From assembly GCF_016756315.1 (NCBI RefSeq), contig NZ_AP024235.1:3906001-3970000 (forward strand): 64,000 nt of DNA, read 5' to 3'. How positions within the stretch are numbered: the first letter of the stretch is position 1; each line of letters starts with the position of its first letter. A model generated the notes under the pieces. That model ran no database searches. It was not told where the DNA came from and was given only the letters and a program-made list of their open reading frames with translations. The translations under genes were made by a program, and so were the position numbers. This document shows positions 48,061-56,206 of this stretch, in pieces. Source of the DNA: Alteromonas sp. KC3. GTDB lineage: Bacteria; Pseudomonadota; Gammaproteobacteria; Enterobacterales; Alteromonadaceae.

Positions 48061-48090
48061 AAGGCGCTTTCTGCGCCTTATTTCTTATTT
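48061..48090 (+). terminator. Terminator after the 46965-47957 gene
   Basis: AAGGCGC and GCGCCTT form a perfect 7-bp stem with a 5-base loop followed by a T-rich tract (ATTTCTTATTT). Confidence 0.7.
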
Positions 48091-48125
48091 AACCATTTTT
48101 TGGCTAAGTCTTAGCAAAATAAAGT

Positions 48126-48143
48126 GTATACAGATCTGTCTAC
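48126..48143. promoter_or_regulatory. Candidate TetR-type operator before the DUF1348 gene
   Basis: GTATAC-AGATCT-GTCTAC is an imperfect 18-bp palindrome (8 of 9 base pairs), lying 49 bases before the DUF1348 ATG and next to the AT-rich TTTAAACTAG that could be the -10. It shares its halves and six-base spacing with sites at 48684, 50230 and 50563. Confidence 0.6.
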
Positions 48144-48191
48144 TTTAAACTAGAATTAAGTTGTTCAATAAAACACCAAAGAGACCTTCTT

Positions 48192-48671
48192 ATGAGCACA
48201 AGTGAAGAACAACGTCACCCCCTTCCTCCTTTTACGAGAGAGAGCGCTATTGAAAAAGTGCGCCTTGCTGAGAATGGATGGAATGGCCGTAATGCAGAAA
48301 AAGTATCACTCGCCTACAGCGAAAATACCCAGTGGCGCAATCGCTCTGAATTTATTAGTGGTCGTGAAGAGGCTAAACGCTTTTTAGAGAGAAAGTGGGT
48401 AAAGGAACTTGATTATCGTTTAATCAAAGAGTTATGGGCTTTCGAAGAGAACAGAATAGCCGTGCGCTATGCGTATGAATGGCACGATGACTCGGGAAAC
48501 TGGTTTAGATCGTATGGTAACGAAAACTGGGAATTCAACGAGAATGGACTCATGACAAATCGCTACGCTGCACTGAATGATGTACCAATTTCAGAGTCGG
48601 AGCGCCTATTTCATTGGCCGCTTGGCATTCGTCCAGATGACCACCCTGGCCTTTCAGAGCTAGGCTTGTAA
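48192..48671 (+). CDS. DUF1348 (nuclear transport factor 2-like) protein
   Basis: The 159-residue protein matches DUF1348: [20 protein letters not shown], then [50 protein letters not shown] and [10 protein letters not shown]. This NTF2-like cone fold has no known reaction. It stands in front of AraC and TetR regulator genes; its promoter region carries the first of the shared operator-like sites, so the three genes probably belong to one small regulated group. No signal peptide. Confidence 0.85.
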   Translation: MSTSEEQRHPLPPFTRESAIEKVRLAENGWNGRNAEKVSLAYSENTQWRNRSEFISGREEAKRFLERKWVKELDYRLIKELWAFEENRIAVRYAYEWHDDSGNWFRSYGNENWEFNENGLMTNRYAALNDVPISESERLFHWPLGIRPDDHPGLSELGL

Positions 48672-48683
48672 GCAGAGTATAAA

Positions 48684-48701
48684 GTAGACAGACAAGTACA
48701 A
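48684..48701. promoter_or_regulatory. Weaker operator-like site before the AraC gene
   Basis: GTAGAC-AGACAA-GTACAA repeats one arm of the 48126 operator exactly (AAAGTAGACAGA counting three bases before). The second half is degenerate. It lies 80 bases before the AraC-family ATG. Confidence 0.4.
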
Positions 48702-48780
48702 ATTCATTCTTAAGCTGTCGTGGCGATGCTCGCTACGGGAATGGGGTTTGATTAGTCAAACATTGATTGCGAGATAGATT

Positions 48781-49611
48781 ATGAAAGATATTAGCGAGTT
48801 ACTCACCCAACACTCCTTTGACAGCTCTATTAATCACGTAGGCCCATTAGCTGGCATTAAACACTTCAGTGGCGCAGGCCAGCTACACCTTTTAGAGAAA
48901 GGTGCTGTTAAGGTATACCGCCAAGGTGGCAACGAGGTACTCTTAGATAAGCCATCGCTTTTGTTTATGCCCAAACCCGTTAAGCATCATATAGAATCTA
49001 TCAGCGATGAACCTGCGCAACTTATCAGTGCGAGTATTAAATTCCATGTGCCAACACCCACTTTGGTGTTGAATGCACTTCCCGATGAACTCTATCTTGA
49101 ATTAAGCCATGACAATGCTATTTCATGGACAATAAAGTGGCTTCTTGACGAAATACGTGAGCATCGCTTTGGAAAGTCGACCATGATTGACAGATTAGGG
49201 GAAATGTTCATGTTACAAGTGTTGCGCTATGCAACAGAACATGGACAACTTCACCAAGGTACGCTGCTTGCCATTAATCACCCGCAACTGTCAAAGATTA
49301 TCGATGCAATTCACGCTGATCCTGCGCGCAATTGGACACTGGAATCATTAGCTCAACTAGGCGCGATGTCACGGTCAAAATTTGCAGAGTCGTTTAAAGA
49401 CGCAGTAGGACAAACTGCTAATGACTACATTACGTCCCTGCGATTGGCTATGGCTCAGAAGCTTCTTAAAGCTGAAAAGTCCGTTAATTATGTGGCATAT
49501 GAAGTGGGGTATGAACACGGCTCAGCCCTTGCGCGCGTATTTCGCAAGAAGTTAGGGGTATCGCCAATGCAATGGCTGCAGCAAGAAAACAATCAATCGC
49601 TAGTCGCTTGA
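48781..49611 (+). CDS. AraC-family transcriptional regulator
   Basis: The 276-residue protein has an N-terminal cupin-like sensing domain (HLLEKGAVKVYRQGGNEVLL then KPSLLFMPKPVKHHIE) and a C-terminal AraC DNA-binding domain with two helix-turn-helix units (WTLESLAQLGAMSRSKFAES and VNYVAYEVGYEHGSALARVF). The ending GVSPMQWLQQ is typical. It is convergent with tetR, whose coding region ends one base after its stop. It likely regulates the neighbouring DUF1348 gene or itself. Confidence 0.9.
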   Translation: MKDISELLTQHSFDSSINHVGPLAGIKHFSGAGQLHLLEKGAVKVYRQGGNEVLLDKPSLLFMPKPVKHHIESISDEPAQLISASIKFHVPTPTLVLNALPDELYLELSHDNAISWTIKWLLDEIREHRFGKSTMIDRLGEMFMLQVLRYATEHGQLHQGTLLAINHPQLSKIIDAIHADPARNWTLESLAQLGAMSRSKFAESFKDAVGQTANDYITSLRLAMAQKLLKAEKSVNYVAYEVGYEHGSALARVFRKKLGVSPMQWLQQENNQSLVA

Positions 49612-49612
49612 T

Positions 49613-50215
49613 TTATCCACGCTGGCGCTCTGTGCTCTGCGCCCTTAGCAGCATAAGCGCCATATCTTTCGCTATTTCACCGGCTTCTGCAAGGTTCGTT
49701 GTATGCGCACTAACAATTGCACCATCGGCAAGGAGCGCTAGCTTAATCGCGGTCTCCTTCGGCTGTTTAAGTGGTAAATTACCAATTAACTCTTCAATGT
49801 ATTGAATGACCACTTTTTTATGCATTGTGCATATCGCATGGATGGGATCGTCCTGTCGCGGATACTCAGCCGACGCATTAATGAACATACACCCTGAAAA
49901 CGTCGACATTTGCGTCCATTCTGTAATAGCATCAAAGAAGGCTAGAATTCGGCAATAAGGTCCCTCATTGCTTTCTGTTTTTTCGAATTTAGCCACCAAG
50001 CGTTTAAGCATCGACATAAATTCATCATCTCGACGCTTAAGCGTCGCAATAATTAGCTCATCTTTTGATTTAAAATGGTTGTATAGCGTTCTTTTAGCAA
50101 CACCTGACTCCGCTAACACCGCATCGATACCAGTACCTTTTATTCCCTGGCGATAAAACAGCTTTTGTGCCGTTTCGACCAAATGTGCTTTCTTTGACTT
50201 CTTGGTAGTATCCAT
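49613..50215 (-). CDS. TetR-family transcriptional repressor
   Basis: The 200-residue protein has an N-terminal TetR helix-turn-helix (LVETAQKLFYRQGIKGTGID, then AVLAESGVAKRTLYNHFKSK). The ligand domain is helical and contains ALLADGAIVSAHT. It ends one base from the AraC gene (convergent). Its own start region at 50229-50248 holds a dyad with the same pattern as the site before the DUF1348 gene, so autoregulation and control of DUF1348 are likely; this is inferred from motif recurrence. The effector is unknown. Confidence 0.92.
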   Translation of the reverse strand: MDTTKKSKKAHLVETAQKLFYRQGIKGTGIDAVLAESGVAKRTLYNHFKSKDELIIATLKRRDDEFMSMLKRLVAKFEKTESNEGPYCRILAFFDAITEWTQMSTFSGCMFINASAEYPRQDDPIHAICTMHKKVVIQYIEELIGNLPLKQPKETAIKLALLADGAIVSAHTTNLAEAGEIAKDMALMLLRAQSTERQRG

Positions 50216-50229
50216 TGTCCCTCTCTAAA

Positions 50230-50247
50230 GCATACTATTATGTATAC
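50230..50247. promoter_or_regulatory. Candidate operator at the tetR promoter
   Basis: GCATAC-TATTAT-GTATAC lies 15 bases before the tetR ATG. ATAC and GTAT form a dyad with a six-base centre that itself could contain a -10 (CATAAT on the minus strand). Same half-sites and spacing as the site at 48126. Confidence 0.55.
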
Positions 50248-50283
50248 TAAGAACGGTTAACACGCTTAATTATTGCAGCTTTT

Positions 50284-50554
50284 ACTAGAGCGTGTTGACC
50301 TTTGCGGTACACTTTTTGTTCATTCCAAGCGAGTATCAGGCAATGAACGAGTTGCGTGGTTTGGTTATTCCAAATTAGCGACGAGTAAAGCCGCATGAGG
50401 CTCGCTTGGATGAACCTTTCAGGCAGCAATTGTTTAGCATTTATACTGCGTCTGCGCACACTTATGTAGATGGCTACACGACGTGTGCACTTCCTTGTCT
50501 AAATGCTAAACACTTTGCTGCAAAAACGTACGGCAAAGATCAACACGCTCTAAT
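50284..50554. mobile_element. MITE-like element with 27-bp terminal inverted repeats and nested hairpins
   Basis: The ends (50284-50310 and 50528-50554) are inverted copies of TAGAGCGTGTTGA-CTTTGC-GTAC with about three mismatches. Inside lie two further inverted repeats: GTTCATTCCAAGCGAG (50318-50333) with CTCGCTTGGATGAAC (50401-50415), and a perfect 13-bp pair TGTTTAGCATTTA (50431-50443) with TAAATGCTAAACA (50499-50511). There is no convincing gene. No obvious target-site duplication was found at the ends. The 54-bp block 50339-50392 recurs at 42486-42539. It may be a non-autonomous transposable element or a structured RNA element. This accounts for most of the gene-free stretch 50216-50723. 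Confidence 0.55.
50339..50392. repeat. Dispersed 54-bp dyad repeat, copy 2
   Basis: Ungapped match to 42486-42539 (39 of 54 by hand count). Here GTTGC pairs with GCGAC using one G-U pair at the positions where the other copy has GGCGC and GCGCC; the inner TTTGG and CCAAA form an additional stem. It sits inside the inverted-repeat element. Confidence 0.55.
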
Positions 50555-50562
50555 GTTAAACT

Positions 50563-50580
50563 TATACCATTATGTCTACT
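50563..50580. promoter_or_regulatory. Operator-like site on the far side of the inverted-repeat element
   Basis: TTATAC-CATTAT-GTCTAC has the same halves and six-base centre as the tetR operator. The surrounding ATAC(C/T)ATTATGT(C/A)TACT matches 50232-50248 at all but two positions. It lies 9 bases outside the right end of the inverted-repeat element. Confidence 0.45.
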
Positions 50581-50723
50581 TTAGATAGCGGCAATCATCG
50601 ATAAACGAGTTTATTACCCGTCGCGTTCACCTCACCTCGTTTAATTAAACGACGCCCTTCATGCTTTGCGAGAGTAACATGGTATGCCGATTATCTTCTT
50701 TTAGAAGGTGCAATAGAGAGTGT

Positions 50724-52076
50724 TTATATACACTGCTGAACTACGTCAGGCAGTTCAATATCACAATATCCAAAGTCAGGGACTACGGGTGTCATTTGCT
50801 TTGCACCACTTGGTCTAATAAGTAAAAAGCGAGGAGATATCATCTGCAACCCACTGTGTGCCAATTGAGTAAACTGTATTCCACCACTTTGTGTACTTCG
50901 CCCTCCTGTTGGATTTCCTACTAGCTGAGCAAATCCGTAATCCTGTAAGGTATTGGCGAAGACAATAGAAGACGAGTAAGTACCGGTATCAATAAGCACT
51001 GTCGTTCTACCCCGAAAGAAGTTTTCGAGTTTGAGTTCTGGTTGAATTCGACGGGTATTTTCACCTCGCTCGATATTTCCTACCAGTTGGCCGGGGTCTC
51101 GATATTTCAGTAAAATTTTAGACTCATAAAAGGAGAAATGGCGATAGGGCTTATCTGCTATGTAACGAAGTATGCCGGCCATCCACATATCATCATTGCC
51201 ACCGCCATTATTGCGGATATCGATAATGAGATGACCGATATTTCTGCGCCTAATTTCTGCAAAGGTACTGTCCATGAATTGGAGAAATTGTGTTATGTCG
51301 TCCCATGCAAAAGTGTTAAGCGTTAGTAGCGCCGTCTCGGCATCGTAAGTCACATTAAAGACCTCTTCAAAAGTGTGCTTTTTAAGATGAGTAGGGATTG
51401 CTGCTTTAGCATTTACGGTTATCTTTTGCGTTTCTGCTTTGTGAAATAGTTCAATATCAAACGTTTGATGCGGACCATAGGTCATAAAGAAAAGGCGGTT
51501 GAATTGGCTTTGTAAGACGTGACCTCGAAACTGTGGTGTATCTCCGTGTGTATTGACCAACAGTTTGTTTAGAATGCTCGTTGCACGTTCACCATTTACT
51601 GACTCAATTCTAGCGCCTTTATATTCACTCGACTCTTCAGACAAATCTCGCACGATAAATAGGCTTCCATCTTTTATATCTATTTCAAATGGAAACAGCG
51701 CTGTGCCTTCTGTTATCCATTGGCGCCACTGTTTTGAGGATCCATGGCCCACCTTTATATGTCCATCTGCGAGTATTGAGTTAAGCGGTGCCATTTTTTG
51801 CCACAACGCAAGAGCGGATAATGGCTCAACTATACTGGCCTTTATGCGTGCATACTCATCGTAAAACACATCCACATTCTTAATACTGTGTGTGAGATCG
51901 GGATGTGTCTGATGCAACCAATCAAACCATTGCTCCATGTCACTGTGTGCTTGTTTGGCGGTTAATTGTTGACTAAATGGAGTGTGCTTTGTCGTTTGCG
52001 CATTCAATACTGAGCAGTTAAGTAATACACCAAAACATACAATCACCTTGAGCATGTACCAGCTTTTCTTAGACAT
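50724..52076 (-). CDS. S41-family peptidase (C-terminal processing type)
   Basis: The 450-residue protein has a signal peptide (MLKVIVCFGVLLNCSVLNAQ). The N-terminal helical region contains ADGHIKVGHG and EESSEYKGARIESVNGERAT; the latter suggests a small PDZ-like module. The S41 core has LIIDIRNNGGGND and the nucleophile region TGTYSSSIVFANTLQDYGFA (Ser near 370), followed by GNPTGGRSTQSGG. Periplasmic or surface protease of unknown target. No clear partner gene: a gap with the inverted-repeat element lies downstream and the PagL-like gene is upstream. Confidence 0.85.
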   Translation of the reverse strand: MSKKSWYMLKVIVCFGVLLNCSVLNAQTTKHTPFSQQLTAKQAHSDMEQWFDWLHQTHPDLTHSIKNVDVFYDEYARIKASIVEPLSALALWQKMAPLNSILADGHIKVGHGSSKQWRQWITEGTALFPFEIDIKDGSLFIVRDLSEESSEYKGARIESVNGERATSILNKLLVNTHGDTPQFRGHVLQSQFNRLFFMTYGPHQTFDIELFHKAETQKITVNAKAAIPTHLKKHTFEEVFNVTYDAETALLTLNTFAWDDITQFLQFMDSTFAEIRRRNIGHLIIDIRNNGGGNDDMWMAGILRYIADKPYRHFSFYESKILLKYRDPGQLVGNIERGENTRRIQPELKLENFFRGRTTVLIDTGTYSSSIVFANTLQDYGFAQLVGNPTGGRSTQSGGIQFTQLAHSGLQMISPRFLLIRPSGAKQMTPVVPDFGYCDIELPDVVQQCI

Positions 52077-52169
52077 TTATTTTTAATTCCTTTTTTTATT
52101 TCCCTATTGGTCGTAAAAGGAAATAAAAAGGTTTAAATTCAAGAATTAAAAATATCCGATGTTTCTGCG

Positions 52170-52703
52170 CTAATAGGCTTTTGAAAAGGAAAAGCTGATA
52201 AAGTCGAGCCCAGGATTTGGCTTTTTAAAGCCCGCATTAGAGTAATGAAAATAACGCAACGCGATAGAATACTCTCGCGCCTCGCCAAATCGATAGCCAA
52301 CACCTAACCGATCCTCGAACTGATAGTGTGTACTCACGTCCTTTCCGGCAAATTCCGTGTCATCAAGTAAAGAAAGGCCAATTCCTACCTCACCGTATAG
52401 TTCACCCTCCATACATTCACAAAATGTGTACTGAAGGACCGGAGATATAGAGACAACAAAGTTTGAGTCGTAGTGTTCTGGCGTACCATACTTCCAAAAG
52501 TTAACACTACTTTCAGCATACACCTTTATTCTTGGGTCAAAATCGTAGGTCTTAAGGATATCGAAACGGTAGGCGAGTTTTATGCCCTCCACGTCTCCCT
52601 CACCTCTTATATAGTCAGCGGAAATTTCACCTGCGTGCGCGCAAGCGATATTCATTGATATGAATAAAAGTGATAGTCGAGCAATGCGATTTAACGTAAA
52701 CAT
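52170..52703 (-). CDS. pagL: PagL-like lipid A 3-O-deacylase
   Basis: Outer-membrane enzyme that removes the 3-O acyl chain of lipid A. The 177-residue protein has a signal peptide (LSLLFISMNIACAHAG) and a beta-barrel pattern ending in an aromatic residue (SFSFSKAY). The catalytic signature HYSNAGFKKPNPGLDF is present, with the His-Ser pair and, downstream in PagL, an acidic residue (here Asp in GLDF rather than the usual Glu position, to be aligned). It would remodel lipopolysaccharide. Nothing nearby is related. Confidence 0.8.
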   Translation of the reverse strand: MFTLNRIARLSLLFISMNIACAHAGEISADYIRGEGDVEGIKLAYRFDILKTYDFDPRIKVYAESSVNFWKYGTPEHYDSNFVVSISPVLQYTFCECMEGELYGEVGIGLSLLDDTEFAGKDVSTHYQFEDRLGVGYRFGEAREYSIALRYFHYSNAGFKKPNPGLDFISFSFSKAY

Positions 52704-52898
52704 ATTTCACCCCAAGAGTGTTCTCTAATGGGGGAATATTGCCGTTTTTAGCAGTGCAAAACTTATCCATTCGTACGCTGTTTTAGACAAATCGCACCAA
52801 CTTGTGGGTGATATAGATCGTAACTTACGCACCACATATATTTGTGATGCGTGAGCATCTTTAAAAAATGATATTTGCTTGCGTGTATCTATTTTTTA

Positions 52899-53240
52899 CT
52901 AAGCGGGTTTATACTTTTCTATGTATGCAACGATGTCTGCAGACTCATACAACCACTTTACTTTTGAACCTTGCTCGATTCTGAGGCACGGCACCTGACG
53001 TTTGCCTCCTTGCTTTATAAGCTCTTCGGCATATGCCGCACGCATTGTAATATCCCTTGTGGCTAGCACTAGCTGTTTCGATTTGAGGTAGGACGCCACA
53101 TAACGACAAAATGGGCACGTTTTGCGGTGATATAGCGTAAGACCTTCGTACCCGGGAGTCACTTCTGAAGAATTTTTGGATATCGCTTTGGATACCAAAG
53201 CATTGCGTTGCTTTTGCCTGCGCTTTTTCAAACTAAACAT
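52899..53240 (-). CDS. Glutaredoxin-like protein
   Basis: It has 113 residues from the ATG at 53240, with AAGGTGAG just upstream; an ATG five codons earlier overlaps that site. The thioredoxin fold carries the redox motif CPFC in LYHRKTCPFCRYVASYLKSK and the cis-Pro region KRQVPCLRIEQG, then the C-terminal LYESADIVAYIEKY. An N-terminal basic extension of about 30 residues precedes the domain. CPFC is close to glutaredoxin CPYC. Probably a cytoplasmic or membrane-associated disulphide/glutathione enzyme. Confidence 0.85.
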   Translation of the reverse strand: MFSLKKRRQKQRNALVSKAISKNSSEVTPGYEGLTLYHRKTCPFCRYVASYLKSKQLVLATRDITMRAAYAEELIKQGGKRQVPCLRIEQGSKVKWLYESADIVAYIEKYKPA

Positions 53241-53346
53241 AGTCTCACCTTTCATTTAAAGGCTTAACCATATCGCACAAAGCACTATGGGCAGCCCCCA
53301 AAACGCCAAAAGCTGAGCCCATTTTGCTAATAAACGAAAAAAACGT

Positions 53347-56049
53347 CTATTTGTACATTTCTAGAATTGTAAGTAATTCCTCTCCATCTACAGGCTTTGA
53401 AACGTAATTCGAGAACCCTGCTTTTAAGGCTTTAACGCGGTCTGATGTGTATGCATAGGCGGTCAGTGCTACCGCATCAAGCGATGCTATTTGCTTAATT
53501 TCGCTAGCGCGAATTTTAGTAATAAGGCCTAACCCATCAAGCTCGGGCATTCCTATATCGGATAGCAGCAGGTCAAATGCTTCAGGCATATCATTCACTT
53601 CTTTCCATGCCAATAAACCATTTTTCACCACGTTAACTCTGGCGCCATTGGATTCCAAGAAAAGCTTAATAAAATCGCGAGCGTCTTGTTCATCTTCTGC
53701 AACCAAAATGCGTAAACCTTCTAAGCGGCGCGACTCTGTAAGGTCACTTATTTCAGCATTTTTGGTTTCAATAATATCTTCGTGAAGATTCAATGGTGCA
53801 ATGGGTAAAGACACGAAGAAAGTAGTGCCCGTATTGGGGCCATCACTCTCAGCGTAAATCTCGCCGCCGTGCATTTCCACTAAGCTCTTTACTATCGAAA
53901 GGCCTAGCCCGAGCCCATGTCGGTTGTGCTCGTTTTTACCTTGATAAAAACGTTCAAACACATGGGATAATTGCTCTCGGGTCATTCCCTTTCCGTTGTC
54001 TTTAACTCGGAACAAATAATTGGAATGCTCTCGTTTACCCAGCACATGCACAGTTCCCCCTTTTGCGGTGAACTTAAGTGCGTTACTTAAAAGGTTATTA
54101 ATAACTTGCTTAATACGAAGGCTGTCACCAAGAATTTGAGTGTGTTCGTCATCGCACGCTATGCTAAGTTGAATATTCTTACTGGCAAAGCCAGCCTCAA
54201 AAGATTTCGCAACTTCAGAAATGGCGTTAGCGACTTTCAGTGAGTGAGTACTGAGCTTCATGGTGCCCGAGATAATGCGTGATAAATCGAGAATATCGTT
54301 GATAAGCGCAGCTTGCGTTGAGGCAGCACGTTTGATCACCCCAAGCGCGTCAGTCATACGATCAATATTATTCACATCCATCAATGCTAAATCGGTCCAT
54401 CCCACTATCGAATTCAGTGGCGAGCGAAGTTCATGGGAAATGCTCGCAAGAAATTGATCCTTCGCTTTATCGAGCTCTTCCAATTTACTGATTTGCTTAT
54501 CCAAAGACGCCTTAAGGCTTAACGCATAAGGGATAAATAAGTGATCGAAGCCTTCAATAATAAGTTTGTCGTCTTCTGTCCATTCTAGCGACTCATCAGC
54601 AACACTTTGCAAGTACATATCAAACGAATTACGTGGTGTCAGCGATTTACCCACGTCTTTTCGAGCCGCTTCTTTCCCTGCCCAACGTATTGTTTTATCT
54701 TTCTGTTCTCTAAACCAAACCGTGTAATACCCCAATTTAGAAGAAACGCACGATATATACATACCGCGGATACCATTCAAATCCCGGGTTTCGCTAACCT
54801 CATCACCAAGCCGATTAATCGCAATTGACTGCTCAGAGTTCGCTATAGCAAACTTTTCTAACAGGAAGGCTAATGTTGAATCTGAAGGTGTTTTCCCTGT
54901 GGCATAGTTACCGGTTGGCGTAACAACCGCCATACCGCAAGACTCTGTCACTTCAAGCAGTTGTTTTTCTTTTTGCGTTATTGCTTCAAGTGGATTCGAG
55001 TAAGTCGTTAGTTGATGAACAATGTTATTGAGCATTCGCTGCCGAATTTGAAACTGCTCTTTTTTCTCGTGTAATGCTTTAGTGTGGAGCTGCCATGCGT
55101 AAAGGTGACCAAGCGATTCACACACTAAACGCTTCTTCTGGTCGATGTATCGTGGCGTATTATTATGACATGCCAACAAGCCCCATAACCGCCCTTCAAA
55201 TACCAAAGACACGGAAAACGACGAACGTATGCCCATATTCTTCAGATATTGAATATGGATAGGCGACACTGAGCGCACCATTGACATAGACAAATCTAGC
55301 GGCGGTCTGTCATCGTCGATTAAGCTGGGCACAAGACCAATTGGACTTTCTTCTACGTCGTAAACGCATCGCACTCTATTTCGAAGGTATAGCTCTCGTG
55401 CTTGCTTTGGAATATCTGAAGCCGGAAACTTTAATCCTTTAAAAGAACGAGCATCGACGTGGGTAGCTTCGCCAATGACTTCTCCGCAATAGGCTTTATC
55501 AAATTTGTAAACCATTACTGAGTCGAACCCGATATAGGATTGGAATACACTTGCTATAGCATCGGCAACATCGTTGATAGACTCGCAATGTTCTACGTCA
55601 GGCAATAGTGGACGAATATCCACATCCATTGGCACCCATTGTTTCGCCGCTTCGTAACTCAGTTGTGGTGTAGGCTCAAGTTCAATGACCAACAAGCCAT
55701 TAGAGTCAAATGCAACACCACTACCCTCTTTTTCCCAGTCTTCTAGGTGTAGAGCATTTTCTGCGAATTTCCACTGATAAGCACGACGCGTTTTACTGCT
55801 GACAACAGATTGGTGAATAGTTAAAAAGGTGTGCGCATCTGGGGAGGGTATATCGATAAGCTCTGTAATGAGCGTTTCACCGGGAATAATATCAACCTTG
55901 AAGAGTTGAGATATATTCTCACTGACAACCTGAATTTTTTTGTCGTTCGGGTTTACCGCGATTACATAGCCAAAGCTTTGGACACTTTCAATAAGATGAA
56001 TAGCCTCGTCTTCACAATTTTGTAGTGTTGCTTGTTCTCGTGTACCCAT
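53347..56049 (-). CDS. bphP: Bacteriophytochrome hybrid histidine kinase
   Basis: Red/far-red light sensor kinase of 900 residues. Domain order: PAS (about 15-115) with the biliverdin-binding Cys12 in NCEDEAIHLIESVQSFGY, aligned position by position with the known CxxEPIHxP motif; GAF (about 140-310) with FPASDIPKQARELYLRN and the pyrrole-water His in SPIHIQYLKNMG; PHY (about 330-505); HisKA with ISHELRSPLNSIVG (His near 538); HATPase (HGLGLGLSIVKSLVEMHGGE); and a C-terminal receiver with Asp near 831 (DLLLSDIGMPELDG). No heme oxygenase gene, needed to make biliverdin, lies in the window. Single-gene unit next to an exosortase-type acyltransferase. Confidence 0.93.
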   Translation of the reverse strand: MGTREQATLQNCEDEAIHLIESVQSFGYVIAVNPNDKKIQVVSENISQLFKVDIIPGETLITELIDIPSPDAHTFLTIHQSVVSSKTRRAYQWKFAENALHLEDWEKEGSGVAFDSNGLLVIELEPTPQLSYEAAKQWVPMDVDIRPLLPDVEHCESINDVADAIASVFQSYIGFDSVMVYKFDKAYCGEVIGEATHVDARSFKGLKFPASDIPKQARELYLRNRVRCVYDVEESPIGLVPSLIDDDRPPLDLSMSMVRSVSPIHIQYLKNMGIRSSFSVSLVFEGRLWGLLACHNNTPRYIDQKKRLVCESLGHLYAWQLHTKALHEKKEQFQIRQRMLNNIVHQLTTYSNPLEAITQKEKQLLEVTESCGMAVVTPTGNYATGKTPSDSTLAFLLEKFAIANSEQSIAINRLGDEVSETRDLNGIRGMYISCVSSKLGYYTVWFREQKDKTIRWAGKEAARKDVGKSLTPRNSFDMYLQSVADESLEWTEDDKLIIEGFDHLFIPYALSLKASLDKQISKLEELDKAKDQFLASISHELRSPLNSIVGWTDLALMDVNNIDRMTDALGVIKRAASTQAALINDILDLSRIISGTMKLSTHSLKVANAISEVAKSFEAGFASKNIQLSIACDDEHTQILGDSLRIKQVINNLLSNALKFTAKGGTVHVLGKREHSNYLFRVKDNGKGMTREQLSHVFERFYQGKNEHNRHGLGLGLSIVKSLVEMHGGEIYAESDGPNTGTTFFVSLPIAPLNLHEDIIETKNAEISDLTESRRLEGLRILVAEDEQDARDFIKLFLESNGARVNVVKNGLLAWKEVNDMPEAFDLLLSDIGMPELDGLGLITKIRASEIKQIASLDAVALTAYAYTSDRVKALKAGFSNYVSKPVDGEELLTILEMYK

Positions 56050-56206
56050 TACAGTGCCATTTTACTCGTTTCTTTCTATGGTGAGGTAGATTCCAAAATA
56101 CGTCAATTAGTAATTATCCTAGTACACCACTTTTTCTCAATGCAATTATACACTTGCAGTGAATATTAATTTTTTTGAATAGCATTAAAACCTTATGGCT
56201 TTAATG

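Noticed and set aside
50406..50588. 60-codon frame inside the inverted-repeat element
   Set aside because: It spans both hairpin arms of the element and has no ribosome site; the structure explains the sequence better than a gene.
52835..52862. Terminator-like hairpin ACGCACCAC / GTGATGCGT
   Set aside because: One mismatch and no T run follows on either strand; it lies between genes but cannot be called a terminator.
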